NCBI GenBank assembly: GCA_023250775.1
Contig: JAHFAA010000113.1
Span: forward strand, 1 to 9,689
DNA from: Bdellovibrionales bacterium
Lineage (GTDB): Bacteria > Bdellovibrionota > Bacteriovoracia > Bacteriovoracales > Bacteriovoracaceae
Direction of reading: 5' to 3'
DNA length: 9,689 nucleotides
The first letter of the stretch is position 1. Every line of letters begins with the position of its first letter. The notes below the pieces were generated by a model. That model searched no databases. It saw only the letters and a list, made by a program, of their open reading frames with translations, and was not told the DNA's origin. Below are positions 1-7,391 of the stretch, piece by piece. The position numbers and the translations under genes are program-made.

Positions 1-1
1 C

Positions 2-712
2 TTGGTTGATGTGACAATCCTGCGGGCCGCGCATCTCTACCATGCCGAGCGTTTTGCCAAATCATGGAGACAGATCAAAAATGCACGATCTCTAGAAGAA
101 ATCTCGATTGATTTCTCCAAACTTCTCACCACTTCACTTTTCAGCCACGAATTCCTACGCGCCATTAAAATTGCCGCCCCTGCTGAAGATTTTGAATACT
201 ATGTCGAGGCCAACTCCCCCATGACCTTTGGCCAAATTAGTCGCGTGGGCAAAACCCAAGTGCTCAATGATCAGGAATTTGAACGTCGCATGCGCCAAAT
301 CGATTTTGAAGTGCCCACCAATCGCTCTCTGTATGATCAGGATGCTTTGATTACGGCCCTCAACTTGGAGCAAATTTCCAAAAAAGAAATAGCGCTTTCC
401 TTCGACCTTAGCCACGCTCCGAGATACTTATATCTCTCACTTGAAAGGGCCGACATTTTTAAAAGTTATAAGCGCTTGGCCAGCGTTTTACTGGTCAATA
501 ACCAAGATTTATCGCGTTTGAAAAAAGGCCATAACACTTTGAAATTAACCGTGAATTCATCAGATGCTGTGGCCCAAGCCTTGGCCACACACCTCCTGCG
601 AGGAGGCAGCTTCAATCTCAAGGCCTCGATCATGCGCCAAGGCCAGACCTGGGGCCCGCTTGCTATCATTCGCAAAAATATCGAGAAACCTGAGCCTGAG
701 CCGCGCCGGTGA
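2..712 (+). CDS. Unrecognised protein, C-terminal part (5' end outside window)
   Basis: The reading frame is open from the window edge to a TGA at 710-712, giving about 236 residues. The first in-frame codon is a TTG at position 2 with no room to see a ribosome binding site, so the true start is probably upstream. I do not recognise the family. There is no obvious membrane segment in the visible part. It is a mixed hydrophilic sequence with alternating charged and aliphatic stretches, which suggests a soluble alpha/beta protein. The region around residues 177-215 ends in a short Gly-Gly turn (HLLRGG). The tail (KPEPEPRR) looks disordered. It lies upstream of and in the same direction as apaG, but a hairpin at the stop codon and an 82-base gap suggest separate transcription. 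The open frame and base composition support a real gene; the function is unknown. Confidence 0.72.
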   Translation: MVDVTILRAAHLYHAERFAKSWRQIKNARSLEEISIDFSKLLTTSLFSHEFLRAIKIAAPAEDFEYYVEANSPMTFGQISRVGKTQVLNDQEFERRMRQIDFEVPTNRSLYDQDALITALNLEQISKKEIALSFDLSHAPRYLYLSLERADIFKSYKRLASVLLVNNQDLSRLKKGHNTLKLTVNSSDAVAQALATHLLRGGSFNLKASIMRQGQTWGPLAIIRKNIEKPEPEPRR

Positions 713-731
713 ATGCTCCTGCAACACCGGC
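705..731 (+). terminator. GC-rich hairpin at the 3' end of the first gene, possible weak terminator
   Basis: GCCGGTG at 705-711 pairs with CACCGGC at 725-731. Inside this, TGC (714-716) pairs with GCA (721-723) around a TCCT loop, giving about 10 base pairs with a small internal loop. It overlaps the TGA stop. The following bases (ATTTCGTACTTCCTG) are T-rich but contain no clean U-run, so it may be a weak or factor-assisted terminator, or only a 3'-end stabilising structure. Confidence 0.4.
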
Positions 732-794
732 ATTTCGTACTTCCTGTACAACAAAAGCCTTGATTTAGTGCAGTCTTAAAGCGTATATCGCGCC

Positions 795-1223
795 ATGCTT
801 TATACCTACACGGCCGTCACAAATAATATCCTGGTTTCCGCCACACCTTACCTGATTAAGGAAAAGAGCCGTCCCAAGGATCAACATTTTGTTTATGCCT
901 ATCATATCCGCATAAAAAACGACGGCGACGGGCCGGTGGTTTTACAACGCCGTTTTTGGCGCATCCGCCATGGCCGAGGAAAACAAGAAGAAATCTTGGG
1001 TGGCGAAGGCGTGGTGGGGCAATATCCCCAAATTAATCCCGGGGAAGAATTCGAATATCAAAGTTTTTGTCCCATTCCCTCACCTTTTGGCAGTATGCGC
1101 GGACATTTTCAGTTTATGGATAAGACAACTTCCGTCACTTTCCGTGCCGATATCCCTTTAGTCTTTTTGCGCCCCGATCAGGCCTACACACCGGACCCAC
1201 GACCAGGCGACACGATCGCTTAA
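795..1223 (+). CDS. apaG: ApaG family protein
   Basis: This 142-residue protein carries the ApaG signature. Residues 70-107 run through GEGVVGQYPQINPGEEFEYQ, then SFCPIP, then GSMRGHFQFM, which is the conserved GEGVVGxxPxxxPGxxFxYxS...GxMxGxyxM core. The N-terminal half (YAYHIRIKNDG, then RRFWRIRHGRG) matches the family's first beta strands. ApaG proteins are small single-domain immunoglobulin/fibronectin-III-like folds. They are often labelled cobalt/magnesium efflux proteins from old mutant phenotypes, but the biochemical role is not settled. The protein is slightly longer than the usual 125 or so residues because of a Pro/Asp-rich tail (YTPDPRPGDT). ATG at 795 gives the expected N-terminus, though I see no clear Shine-Dalgarno. 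The familiar ksgA/apaH neighbours are absent; a DoxX gene follows instead. Confidence 0.93.
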   Translation: MLYTYTAVTNNILVSATPYLIKEKSRPKDQHFVYAYHIRIKNDGDGPVVLQRRFWRIRHGRGKQEEILGGEGVVGQYPQINPGEEFEYQSFCPIPSPFGSMRGHFQFMDKTTSVTFRADIPLVFLRPDQAYTPDPRPGDTIA

Positions 1224-1246
1224 AAAACTTGATTATTCCTGGATGC

Positions 1247-1274
1247 TCCCCTTACACTTTCTTGTAAAAGGGGA
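1247..1274 (+). promoter_or_regulatory. Hairpin enclosing the ribosome binding site of the DoxX gene
   Basis: TCCCCTT (1247-1253) pairs with AAGGGGA (1268-1274). The stem continues with ACA (1254-1256) pairing TGT (1263-1265) after a two-base bulge, leaving a six-base loop. AAGGGGA is also the Shine-Dalgarno of the DoxX gene, five bases before the ATG at 1280. Folding would hide that site. There is only a short T-rich stretch (ATTCTT) after it, so a classic terminator for apaG is less convincing than a translational control element. Confidence 0.4.
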
Positions 1275-1279
1275 TTCTT

Positions 1280-1663
1280 ATGCTTACAGATCTTGGATTG
1301 CTCATTCTTCGTCTCGGTGCCAGCGGACTTCTCTTGCTCGGTCACGGACTTCCAAAAATTATGGAGTTTAGTCATATGGCGGCCGAATTTCCTGATCCCC
1401 TAAACCTCGGCAGCAAGACCTCTCTGATCCTGGCCATTTTTGGCGAAGCAATCTGTCCCATCTTTGTCGCCATCGGGCTGAAAACCCGCTACGTCACCGC
1501 ACCACCTCTCATCACCATGCTGGTGGCGGCCTTCATCGTCCACGCCGGAGACCCTTGGAGTAAAATGGAATTTCCTTTGATCTATGCGCTCCCCTTTTTA
1601 GTCCTGATGTTTTTAGGGGCGGGACGATTTTCTGCCGATCACCTCTTTTTTAAACGTGGCTAG
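1280..1663 (+). CDS. DoxX family small integral membrane protein
   Basis: The 127-residue protein has four predicted membrane helices at roughly residues 4-24, 47-67, 72-89 and 98-115, typical of the DoxX family. The first helix contains the family-type stretch LRLGASGLLLLGHGLPKI, with Arg11 and the Gly-His-Gly-x-x-Lys motif. The second has the GEAICPIFVAIGLKTR pattern, and the third ends in a conserved His before an acidic/aromatic loop (VHAGDPW). DoxX-type proteins sit in the cytoplasmic membrane; members have been tied to quinone or thiosulfate redox and to oxidative stress, but most, like this one, have no assigned substrate. The start at 1280 is supported by AAGGGGA five bases upstream. 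The gene ends 8 bases before the FHA gene, so the two are probably cotranscribed. Confidence 0.88.
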   Translation: MLTDLGLLILRLGASGLLLLGHGLPKIMEFSHMAAEFPDPLNLGSKTSLILAIFGEAICPIFVAIGLKTRYVTAPPLITMLVAAFIVHAGDPWSKMEFPLIYALPFLVLMFLGAGRFSADHLFFKRG

Positions 1664-1671
1664 GATGAAGT

Positions 1672-2169
1672 ATGGCGGTTGTATTAATTGTTTCTGAAGA
1701 CAACATCGAAACATCCTACACTCTAAGTCACGCTCCTATTATCGCCGGCCGAGCTTCACACTGCACTATCAAACTTACCAGTGACCAATGCAGTAGCGAG
1801 CACTGTCAGATCGGTCTGAACAAAAATGACCAAGCTTTCATTATGGATTTGGGCAGCACCAACGGAATCGCCCTGAATGGGTCAAAAACGCAGAACTGCA
1901 AACTCTTCATTGGCGACGAACTTTATATCGGTGAGGCCAGGGCCTGGCTGGATGAGAAAAAAATGACCGGAGTGGAGAAAGTCACGCACACCAAGGAAGG
2001 CGCGCATAACAAGATACGGCCTCCCAAACTCGAAATTCGTCTGCCCAAAACTTCCAGTGGCAAAACCGGCAAACTTCTGTCGAGCGCATCTTCCAAAGCG
2101 GACCGAACCTCAACCGCTGTCAGGGCAGTACGAAAGGCACGGACTGCTAGTAAAAAAAATAAAGGCTAG
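1672..2169 (+). CDS. Stand-alone FHA domain protein with basic tail
   Basis: Residues 1-95 form a forkhead-associated domain, a phosphothreonine-peptide binding fold. The hallmark residues are visible: Gly26-Arg27 in AGRASHC, Ser42 and His44 in SSEHC, and Asn64-Gly65 in DLGSTNG, so the phosphopeptide site looks intact. The remaining 70 residues are low-complexity and rich in Lys, Arg, Ser and Thr (ending ARTASKKNKG), and are probably disordered. They could bind nucleic acid or membrane, or be phosphorylated; that is inference. No kinase or phosphatase gene is nearby, so the partner is unknown. ATG at 1672 is preceded by AGGA at 1662-1665 at a 6-base spacing and lies 8 bases after the DoxX gene. 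Its TAG stop shares the palindrome CTAG (2166-2169) with the end of the convergent tetR frame. Confidence 0.9.
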   Translation: MAVVLIVSEDNIETSYTLSHAPIIAGRASHCTIKLTSDQCSSEHCQIGLNKNDQAFIMDLGSTNGIALNGSKTQNCKLFIGDELYIGEARAWLDEKKMTGVEKVTHTKEGAHNKIRPPKLEIRLPKTSSGKTGKLLSSASSKADRTSTAVRAVRKARTASKKNKG

Positions 2170-2366
2170 GCCTCAACCAGATCACGCAAAATGGCCTTCA
2201 CCAATCGGGCGAGATGCTTTTCAACCAATTTATGTTGAAAGAGATGATGGGCACTTTGTTTGCCAAAGTGTGTATTGGCCACGAGAGCGGTATGCACGAC
2301 AAAAGTAAAAATTGTTCGTACCGCCCAGAGACCGTCGTCCTTTGAAAGTTTTTTCCCTAATTCCTA
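2166..2366 (-). pseudogene. C-terminal remnant of the TetR regulator, after an in-frame amber codon
   Basis: Reading on the minus strand in exactly the frame of the tetR gene, past its TAG at 2366-2364, gives 65 further sense codons ending at a TAG at 2168-2166. The peptide begins ELGKKLSKDDGLWAV, continues with a hydrophobic helix (RTIFTFVVHTALVAN) and ends in an amphipathic helix (KHLARLVKAILRDLVEA). This is what the last two helices of a TetR ligand-binding and dimerisation domain look like. Added to the upstream 138 residues, the total is about 204 codons, a normal TetR length. No ATG or ribosome binding site would allow separate translation at the beginning of this segment. One base change, for example from CAG, AAG or GAG, explains the stop. 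Confidence 0.75.
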
Positions 2367-2780
2367 CTCTAGCATGGCGAGAATGTATTCGGCGCCGGGT
2401 GGGCCGGCATGCTCACTGACCACTAAGTCTCGTGGTAAAGGAAAATCATTCAGCAGCACCTTGAAATTGTTGATCAGGCTAGGCCCATTATTTAAGAGCA
2501 TCTCATAAATGGCCTGAGCGAACTCAACCGTTGAACGTTTCTTTTCCCGCGCTAGTTTTTCCATCTGCAAAGTAAATTGAGCGAGGCCATGACGAAGAAC
2601 TTCGTGATAAAGATTTTGCTTATTGGAAAAATGGTAATTCACGGCCGCCAGATTTACTTTCGCCTGCTTGGCAATTTCACGCACCGAGGCCCCATCAAAA
2701 CCGTGTTCGGCGAAAAGATCAGTCGCCACTTTGAGAATCCGCTCGCGCGTCTCACACACTTTTTGGACGGGTAAACTCAT
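2364..2780 (-). CDS. TetR-family regulator of the efflux operon, truncated by a premature stop
   Basis: The 138 translated residues include a full TetR DNA-binding domain at about residues 10-57: TRERILKVATDLFAEHGFDG, then the helix-turn-helix ASVREIAKQAKVNLAAVNYHF with the typical NYHF end, then SNKQNLYHEV. The start is the ATG at 2780, not an upstream in-frame ATG at 2825, because AGGGGGA (2784-2790) lies at the right distance and the gene overlaps the pump stop codon in an ATGA junction, implying translational coupling. The N-terminal style resembles the CecR-like TetR branch, which often controls transporters. The protein should repress its own operon. It stops at TAG (2366-2364), while the rest of the ligand-binding domain continues in frame beyond, so the short product would probably lack normal inducer binding and dimerisation. 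A sequencing error is possible. Confidence 0.85.
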   Translation of the reverse strand: MSLPVQKVCETRERILKVATDLFAEHGFDGASVREIAKQAKVNLAAVNYHFSNKQNLYHEVLRHGLAQFTLQMEKLAREKKRSTVEFAQAIYEMLLNNGPSLINNFKVLLNDFPLPRDLVVSEHAGPPGAEYILAMLE

Positions 2781-5700
2781 TCTTCCCCCTGTCCCAAAAG
2801 ACGTTGCACAAGTCGACCACTCCACAAGCGAAAACGTTCCATGTAGGTAAAGGCCGCAGGAACAATGATCAAGGATAGAAAGGTCGAGCTGATAATCCCG
2901 CCGATCAAAGCGATTCCCATACTGGTCCGTTGCTTCGAGGCCTCATTTAATCCGATGGCAATAGGACTCATGCCGGCGCCCAAGGCAAAGGAGGTCATGA
3001 GAATAGGCCGAAGACGATCTTTGCCCGCCTTTAAAATGGCGTCTCGCATGCCAAGGCCTTTGGTAATTTGCTGATTGATATAATCCACCAAGATGATGGA
3101 GTTCTTGGTTGCGACACCTAAGAGCATAATACAGCCAATCATGGAGAAGAGATCGAGTGAGGCCTTGGTGACAAAAAGCGCGAAGAAGGCGCCACAAAGG
3201 GCCAAGGGAAGAACCAGCATAATGGTGAAAGGCAGAATATACGATTCATAGAGCGAGGCCAAAACCAGATAGATAAGCAAGGTGCCCAGGCCCGCAGCGC
3301 GAAGCATACTGACAATGAGTTCCTGGAAATTTTCGGCCTGCCCCACAAAACGATATCCCATTCCTTCCGGCAATTTCACTTCATCACTAAAGATACGTTT
3401 CACTTCGTTCACGGCGCCGCCCATTCCCGGGCCCTCAGGCGCAATGTCGGCACCAATCTGGTAATAACGTTGGCGATCTTGGCGAGTAATGGTGGCCGGG
3501 CCGGTGGTCTCAACACTTTGACTGACACTCTTTAAGGGAATCAGACGGTAATTGATATTGGGAACATAAATTTTGTCAAAGCTTTGGGCCAGATTTCGCT
3601 GATCTTCGCGCAGACGGACACGAATATCATATTCCTCGCCTTTCACTCGAAAGACAGCAGGAGTTTGTCCTTCCATCAAGGTTCGCAGCTCAGAACCAAT
3701 GACGTTGGTGGAAACACCCAAACGTTCCGACTTGAAACGATCAGGAATAACTTGAAATTCTGTTTTTCCCGGACGGAAGGAAAGATCGACGTCTTTGAGT
3801 GAGGGATGATTTTTTAATTTTTCAAAAACGAGCGATGAAATTTTTTCCAGCTCATCCTCATTGGGCCCTTGAATGTTGACACTGAACGGTCTCATGCCGG
3901 CACCCATGAAATCATAATCGCGGACAGAAGGTTTGGCATAAGTAAAGGTCGTGAGTTCTCCTCGAATCATTTCTTTGAATTGAATAGTGTTAATCTTTCG
4001 CATTTTCGCCGCCACTAAGCGCACATAAAAAGAGGCCTTATTCGATTCTCCATCTTTCGTTCCTACTGTCAGAACGCTGAACTGGACCTCTTTGTGGGCC
4101 CTGATCACTTTATCAACGTCCAATCCCACACGATTCATTTCTGTCAGACTGGTTCCGGGCGGCAGCTCTAAGTTAACAGAAAACTCGCCGTTGTCCTGGG
4201 CGGGAATAAAGGTTTTTGGAACATATTTGAGAACCATCATGGATAAAACTAAAATCACAACTCCTGTAAACAGCGTTTTGAGCGGGTGATTGAGAGCGAT
4301 ATTGAGCACTTTTAGATAGATCTTTTCCATCCATGCTTGAAAGCGATTGAAAAGTCCCACGAGTGCGCCCAAGGTTCGATCGTAAAGATTTTTTTTATGC
4401 TCCTCATTCGTCTGCCCGTGCGCTTTTATTTTTCCCACAAAATAGGCCGACATCATGGGCGCAATGGTAAGGGCATCGAACAGAGAGATGACTAAGGCGA
4501 AACAGATCGTCAGACCGAACTGCTTAAAGAACTGGCCCACCACACCTTCTAGGAAAGCAATCGGCCCAAAAACCGCAAGCACTGTCATGGTCGTGGCGAC
4601 AACCGCCAGCATGACCTCATGGGCGCCATCGAGGGCCGCCGTTTTGGCATCTTTTCCCATTTCTAAATGGCGATAGATATTTTCCCGCACCACAATGGCA
4701 TCATCCACCAAAAGTCCGACGGCCAAAGAGAGCGCTAAGAGCGACATGATGTTAATCGAAAATCCCGCCACCGCGACTAAAATAAAGGCGCCGAGCAGGG
4801 AGTCCGGCAAGGCCATTCCGGTAATGAGGGTGGAGCGAAAAGATCCAAGGAAAAAGAACACCACCACAACCGTCAACGCGATCCCGAAATAAATTGATTC
4901 GGAGACATCTAAAATATTATCCTCAATAGGTTTGGCACCATCTCTGACTAAGGAGAGCTGGCCCTTGCCTTGAAGATCTTTGATCTGCTCATTAAGCATT
5001 TTCATCTGTTTGACCACGGCCTTCGACACCGCGACGGTGTTGGAACCGGATTGCCTGTAGACATTGATAAAAATTGATTTCTCACCATTAACATAGGCGA
5101 TATTTTTTTGGTCTTCCAGGCCATCCTTCAACTCGGCCACATCTCTGAGGGTGGTCGGCACTTCGTTGCCAAAAAAACTCACAATGGTATTTTTTATTTC
5201 AGCAAGACTTTGAAATTCGCCCACGGTACGAAACACTGTCTCTTGTTTGGGTGTGACGTCCATTTTCCCCACGGGAATATTCATGCCTGATTTTCCGAGG
5301 GCATCAGAAACTTGGAGCGCAGAAATCTCCCGCTCCTTTAATTTTTTTAAATCGAGTTCAACTCTTATTTCTCTTTTTCGTCCGCCGATAATCTCCACCA
5401 ATCCGACGGAATTCAACTGCTCAAACTTAGGTTTAACAACCAGGTTGGCCAAATCAAAAAGTTCTGCTTCAGACAGATCGGCCCTGAGTGACATGGTCAT
5501 AATCGGCTGATCAGCAGGATCTATTCGCCTGATCACCGATTCTTTAACGTCTCTGGGAAGCTTAGGCCTGACCGAGCTAATCTTGTCCCTAATTTGCTGC
5601 TCGGCCTGCTTGATATCAACGTCAAAGTTAAATTCAGCAACCACGATTGACACGCCTTCTTGAGCGATGGCACTGATCCTTTTCATGCCGGCGATAGTGG

Positions 5701-5929
5701 AGAACTCCTCTTCAAAAACTTTGGAAACAATCGTCTCAATTTCTTTTGGGCCGGCACCAGGATAAGGCGTGATTACAGAGATAACGGGAAAAGTTACATC
5801 GGGGAAGATATCCACCGGCAAATTGGAGAGCGAGATGTATCCGATGATAATCGTCAGCGCCACCACACAGGAGATGAAGACCGGCCGATTAATGGCAAGT
5901 CGGGCAAAGGAAAAACCATTGCTACTCAT
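2777..5929 (-). CDS. RND-family efflux pump, AcrB/MdtC-like inner-membrane transporter
   Basis: The 1050-residue protein is full length for the AcrB family (hydrophobe/amphiphile efflux type). It has the N-terminal helix (13-33) followed by NLPVDIFPDVTFPVI, a porter domain, helices 2-6 (about 344-492), helix 7 (552-569), a second porter domain, and helices 8-12 (about 876-1026). The proton relay is intact: Asp409-Asp410 in GLLVDDAIVVREN, Lys942 in ATKNSIILVDY and the Thr in RLRPILMTSF (about 979), matching AcrB's Asp407, Asp408, Lys940 and Thr978. It would export drugs, detergents or lipophilic metabolites by proton exchange; the substrate cannot be read from sequence. A preceding GGGAG supports the ATG at 5929. 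It overlaps the upstream outer-membrane gene by 8 bases and the downstream tetR by 4. No adaptor gene accompanies it. Confidence 0.95.
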   Translation of the reverse strand: MSSNGFSFARLAINRPVFISCVVALTIIIGYISLSNLPVDIFPDVTFPVISVITPYPGAGPKEIETIVSKVFEEEFSTIAGMKRISAIAQEGVSIVVAEFNFDVDIKQAEQQIRDKISSVRPKLPRDVKESVIRRIDPADQPIMTMSLRADLSEAELFDLANLVVKPKFEQLNSVGLVEIIGGRKREIRVELDLKKLKEREISALQVSDALGKSGMNIPVGKMDVTPKQETVFRTVGEFQSLAEIKNTIVSFFGNEVPTTLRDVAELKDGLEDQKNIAYVNGEKSIFINVYRQSGSNTVAVSKAVVKQMKMLNEQIKDLQGKGQLSLVRDGAKPIEDNILDVSESIYFGIALTVVVVFFFLGSFRSTLITGMALPDSLLGAFILVAVAGFSINIMSLLALSLAVGLLVDDAIVVRENIYRHLEMGKDAKTAALDGAHEVMLAVVATTMTVLAVFGPIAFLEGVVGQFFKQFGLTICFALVISLFDALTIAPMMSAYFVGKIKAHGQTNEEHKKNLYDRTLGALVGLFNRFQAWMEKIYLKVLNIALNHPLKTLFTGVVILVLSMMVLKYVPKTFIPAQDNGEFSVNLELPPGTSLTEMNRVGLDVDKVIRAHKEVQFSVLTVGTKDGESNKASFYVRLVAAKMRKINTIQFKEMIRGELTTFTYAKPSVRDYDFMGAGMRPFSVNIQGPNEDELEKISSLVFEKLKNHPSLKDVDLSFRPGKTEFQVIPDRFKSERLGVSTNVIGSELRTLMEGQTPAVFRVKGEEYDIRVRLREDQRNLAQSFDKIYVPNINYRLIPLKSVSQSVETTGPATITRQDRQRYYQIGADIAPEGPGMGGAVNEVKRIFSDEVKLPEGMGYRFVGQAENFQELIVSMLRAAGLGTLLIYLVLASLYESYILPFTIMLVLPLALCGAFFALFVTKASLDLFSMIGCIMLLGVATKNSIILVDYINQQITKGLGMRDAILKAGKDRLRPILMTSFALGAGMSPIAIGLNEASKQRTSMGIALIGGIISSTFLSLIIVPAAFTYMERFRLWSGRLVQRLLGQGEE
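2784..2790 (-). promoter_or_regulatory. Shine-Dalgarno for the TetR gene, inside the pump's 3' end
   Basis: On the minus strand, AGGGGGA lies three bases upstream of the ATG at 2780 (AGGGGGAAGAATG). It falls within the last codons of the RND pump gene. It fixes the start of the regulator and supports coupling to translation of the pump. Confidence 0.6.
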
Positions 5930-7355
5930 AGATCACTCCCGAAAATAGCTTTAACTGCGCGTAGGTACCGATAAGATCGGCCTCATTTTTTAATTTTAAG
6001 AGCTGGGCATTGGCATAATCTTGCTCAAACTGAAGCATCTGAAAGGTGGTCGAACGCCCGCGGTTCAAGCGGATTTTTTCTTTCAAAAATTTTTCTTTTT
6101 GCGCATCTTCCATTTTTTGCACCAGGAGAAGTCGATCTTGATAATCTTTGAAACGATTCACGAGATCCTTCCATTCTCTTTCCTGCTCATAGAGTTTGCG
6201 TTCATAATTTAAACGTGCGGCGATTTTTTCTTGAGCGTATCCATTTTTGTTGTCGATGGTATTTCCAAGATCCAGAGGGGTATTGAAGCGCACTCCCAGA
6301 ATACCGGCGGGATGATCCTTGGACAGCGACTGATTCATGGCAGGGTCAGAAGTATTATCGCGGCCATTTAAGGAGTACGACCCATAGACTTCCAATGTTG
6401 GTTTATTTTTTTCTTCTCCTAGCGCGGCCTGGGCCTGAGCAATCTTTTTTTGCGCCAAGGCAGCTTCGACATCTTCGCGATTGCCCGCTCTTACGGGAAT
6501 CGCCAAAGAGCGAAGATCGCGATTATCAGGCCCGCTCAGCTCTTCATGCACGACTTCCGCATCAATTTCTCTTAACGTATTAAAGGCACGGGCGGCACTC
6601 CGCTCCTCCATAAGGGCGGTTTGATAATCAAGTTCACGCGCCGTCAAGGCCGAACTAGATTGGAGATAATCCGATTCATCCGCTAGGCCTTTGTGAAAAC
6701 GGGCATAGTTCCAATCCCTAATCTTAGTAGAGCGATCAAGACTTTCGGCCTGCACTTTTACCGTTTGTTGCGCCAAGGCCAGTCTCCAATAATTTAGCTC
6801 GGCCATCATGAGCAGTTGCTTGTAACGAAATTTTTCTGAATTTTGCACCAGCTCGGCCTGGCCTTGAGTAAGATCTTCCCCCGCCCTAATTTCACGCCCC
6901 CACCAGTTTTTCCATAAACTCATGCTCACCTCAAGTTTAGGAGACATGTCATAAAAACTGGTCTGGGGGACCAAGGCAGGACTCGCCCCATTAATCGCGG
7001 TGTGGGCGATGTTATACGAAAGTGTCGCTTTGGTTCCAAAGATAAACTGTTGCGTGACCCCCGCCTGATAGGTGGCCAGCACCGTTTCTGTTCCCTGAAA
7101 GGCCGGCACTGCAGTGGGACGTTGATCATCCAAATACTGACTGTTGAAAAAGAAGCTGGGCCGGTCGTAGAGATGGGCCTCGTTCATCCGAAGGGTCGTG
7201 CCTTTGATTGATTTGCTCGCCGCCTGAAGACCGCTGTTTTTGCGTTGGACTTCCTTCAAATAATCTTCAAAGGTATAGGCTTGAGCGCTCAGATTCCACA
7301 CGCCCATGAGGACAATGAGGAGTGAAAAAAACCAAGATAACCCTGTAATTTCCAT
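5922..7355 (-). CDS. TolC-family outer-membrane efflux protein
   Basis: The 477-residue protein starts with a signal peptide (hydrophobic core about residues 5-22; likely cleavage after Ala-Gln-Ala at 26, with no lipobox Cys, so not a lipoprotein). The mature part opens with YTFEDYLKEVQRKN and has the TolC two-fold repeat of beta-strand pairs and long coiled-coil helices. The first helical pair spans about 165-270 (LNYWRLALAQQTVKVQAESL) and the second about 300-470. Near the end is LNRGRSTTFQMLQFEQDYAN, matching the family's G-x-x-T/S-x-x-x-(V/M)-L-x-x-x-x-x-(Y/L) pattern. Trimers form the exit duct for the RND pump encoded next, with an 8-base gene overlap. A Shine-Dalgarno, GAGG, sits six bases upstream of the ATG at 7355. 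Its first place in the operon, ahead of the pump, is uncommon. Confidence 0.92.
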   Translation of the reverse strand: MEITGLSWFFSLLIVLMGVWNLSAQAYTFEDYLKEVQRKNSGLQAASKSIKGTTLRMNEAHLYDRPSFFFNSQYLDDQRPTAVPAFQGTETVLATYQAGVTQQFIFGTKATLSYNIAHTAINGASPALVPQTSFYDMSPKLEVSMSLWKNWWGREIRAGEDLTQGQAELVQNSEKFRYKQLLMMAELNYWRLALAQQTVKVQAESLDRSTKIRDWNYARFHKGLADESDYLQSSSALTARELDYQTALMEERSAARAFNTLREIDAEVVHEELSGPDNRDLRSLAIPVRAGNREDVEAALAQKKIAQAQAALGEEKNKPTLEVYGSYSLNGRDNTSDPAMNQSLSKDHPAGILGVRFNTPLDLGNTIDNKNGYAQEKIAARLNYERKLYEQEREWKDLVNRFKDYQDRLLLVQKMEDAQKEKFLKEKIRLNRGRSTTFQMLQFEQDYANAQLLKLKNEADLIGTYAQLKLFSGVIYE

Positions 7356-7391
7356 TTATTACCTCGGGAAAAAAAGCAGTGTAAAAATTGT

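Noticed and set aside
1229..1257. Possible promoter for the DoxX gene, TTGATT (1229-1234) and TTACAC (1252-1257) with a 17-base spacer.
   Set aside because: The -10 matches the consensus poorly, and a start near 1264 would lie within the hairpin. Too weak to annotate.
2344..2366. A-run just after the tetR amber codon as a programmed frameshift or a sequencing indel.
   Set aside because: Both sides of the TAG are already in the same frame, so no shift is required. A base substitution is the simplest explanation.
2781..2825. Longer TetR protein starting at ATG 2825.
   Set aside because: The extra 15 residues overlap the pump gene and are unlike any TetR N-terminus. The ATG at 2780 has a strong Shine-Dalgarno and an ATGA junction.
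2777..5929. Plus-strand open frames of 60-104 codons opposite the pump and outer-membrane genes.
   Set aside because: They are antisense shadows of strongly conserved proteins, with no family motifs or consistent ribosome binding sites.
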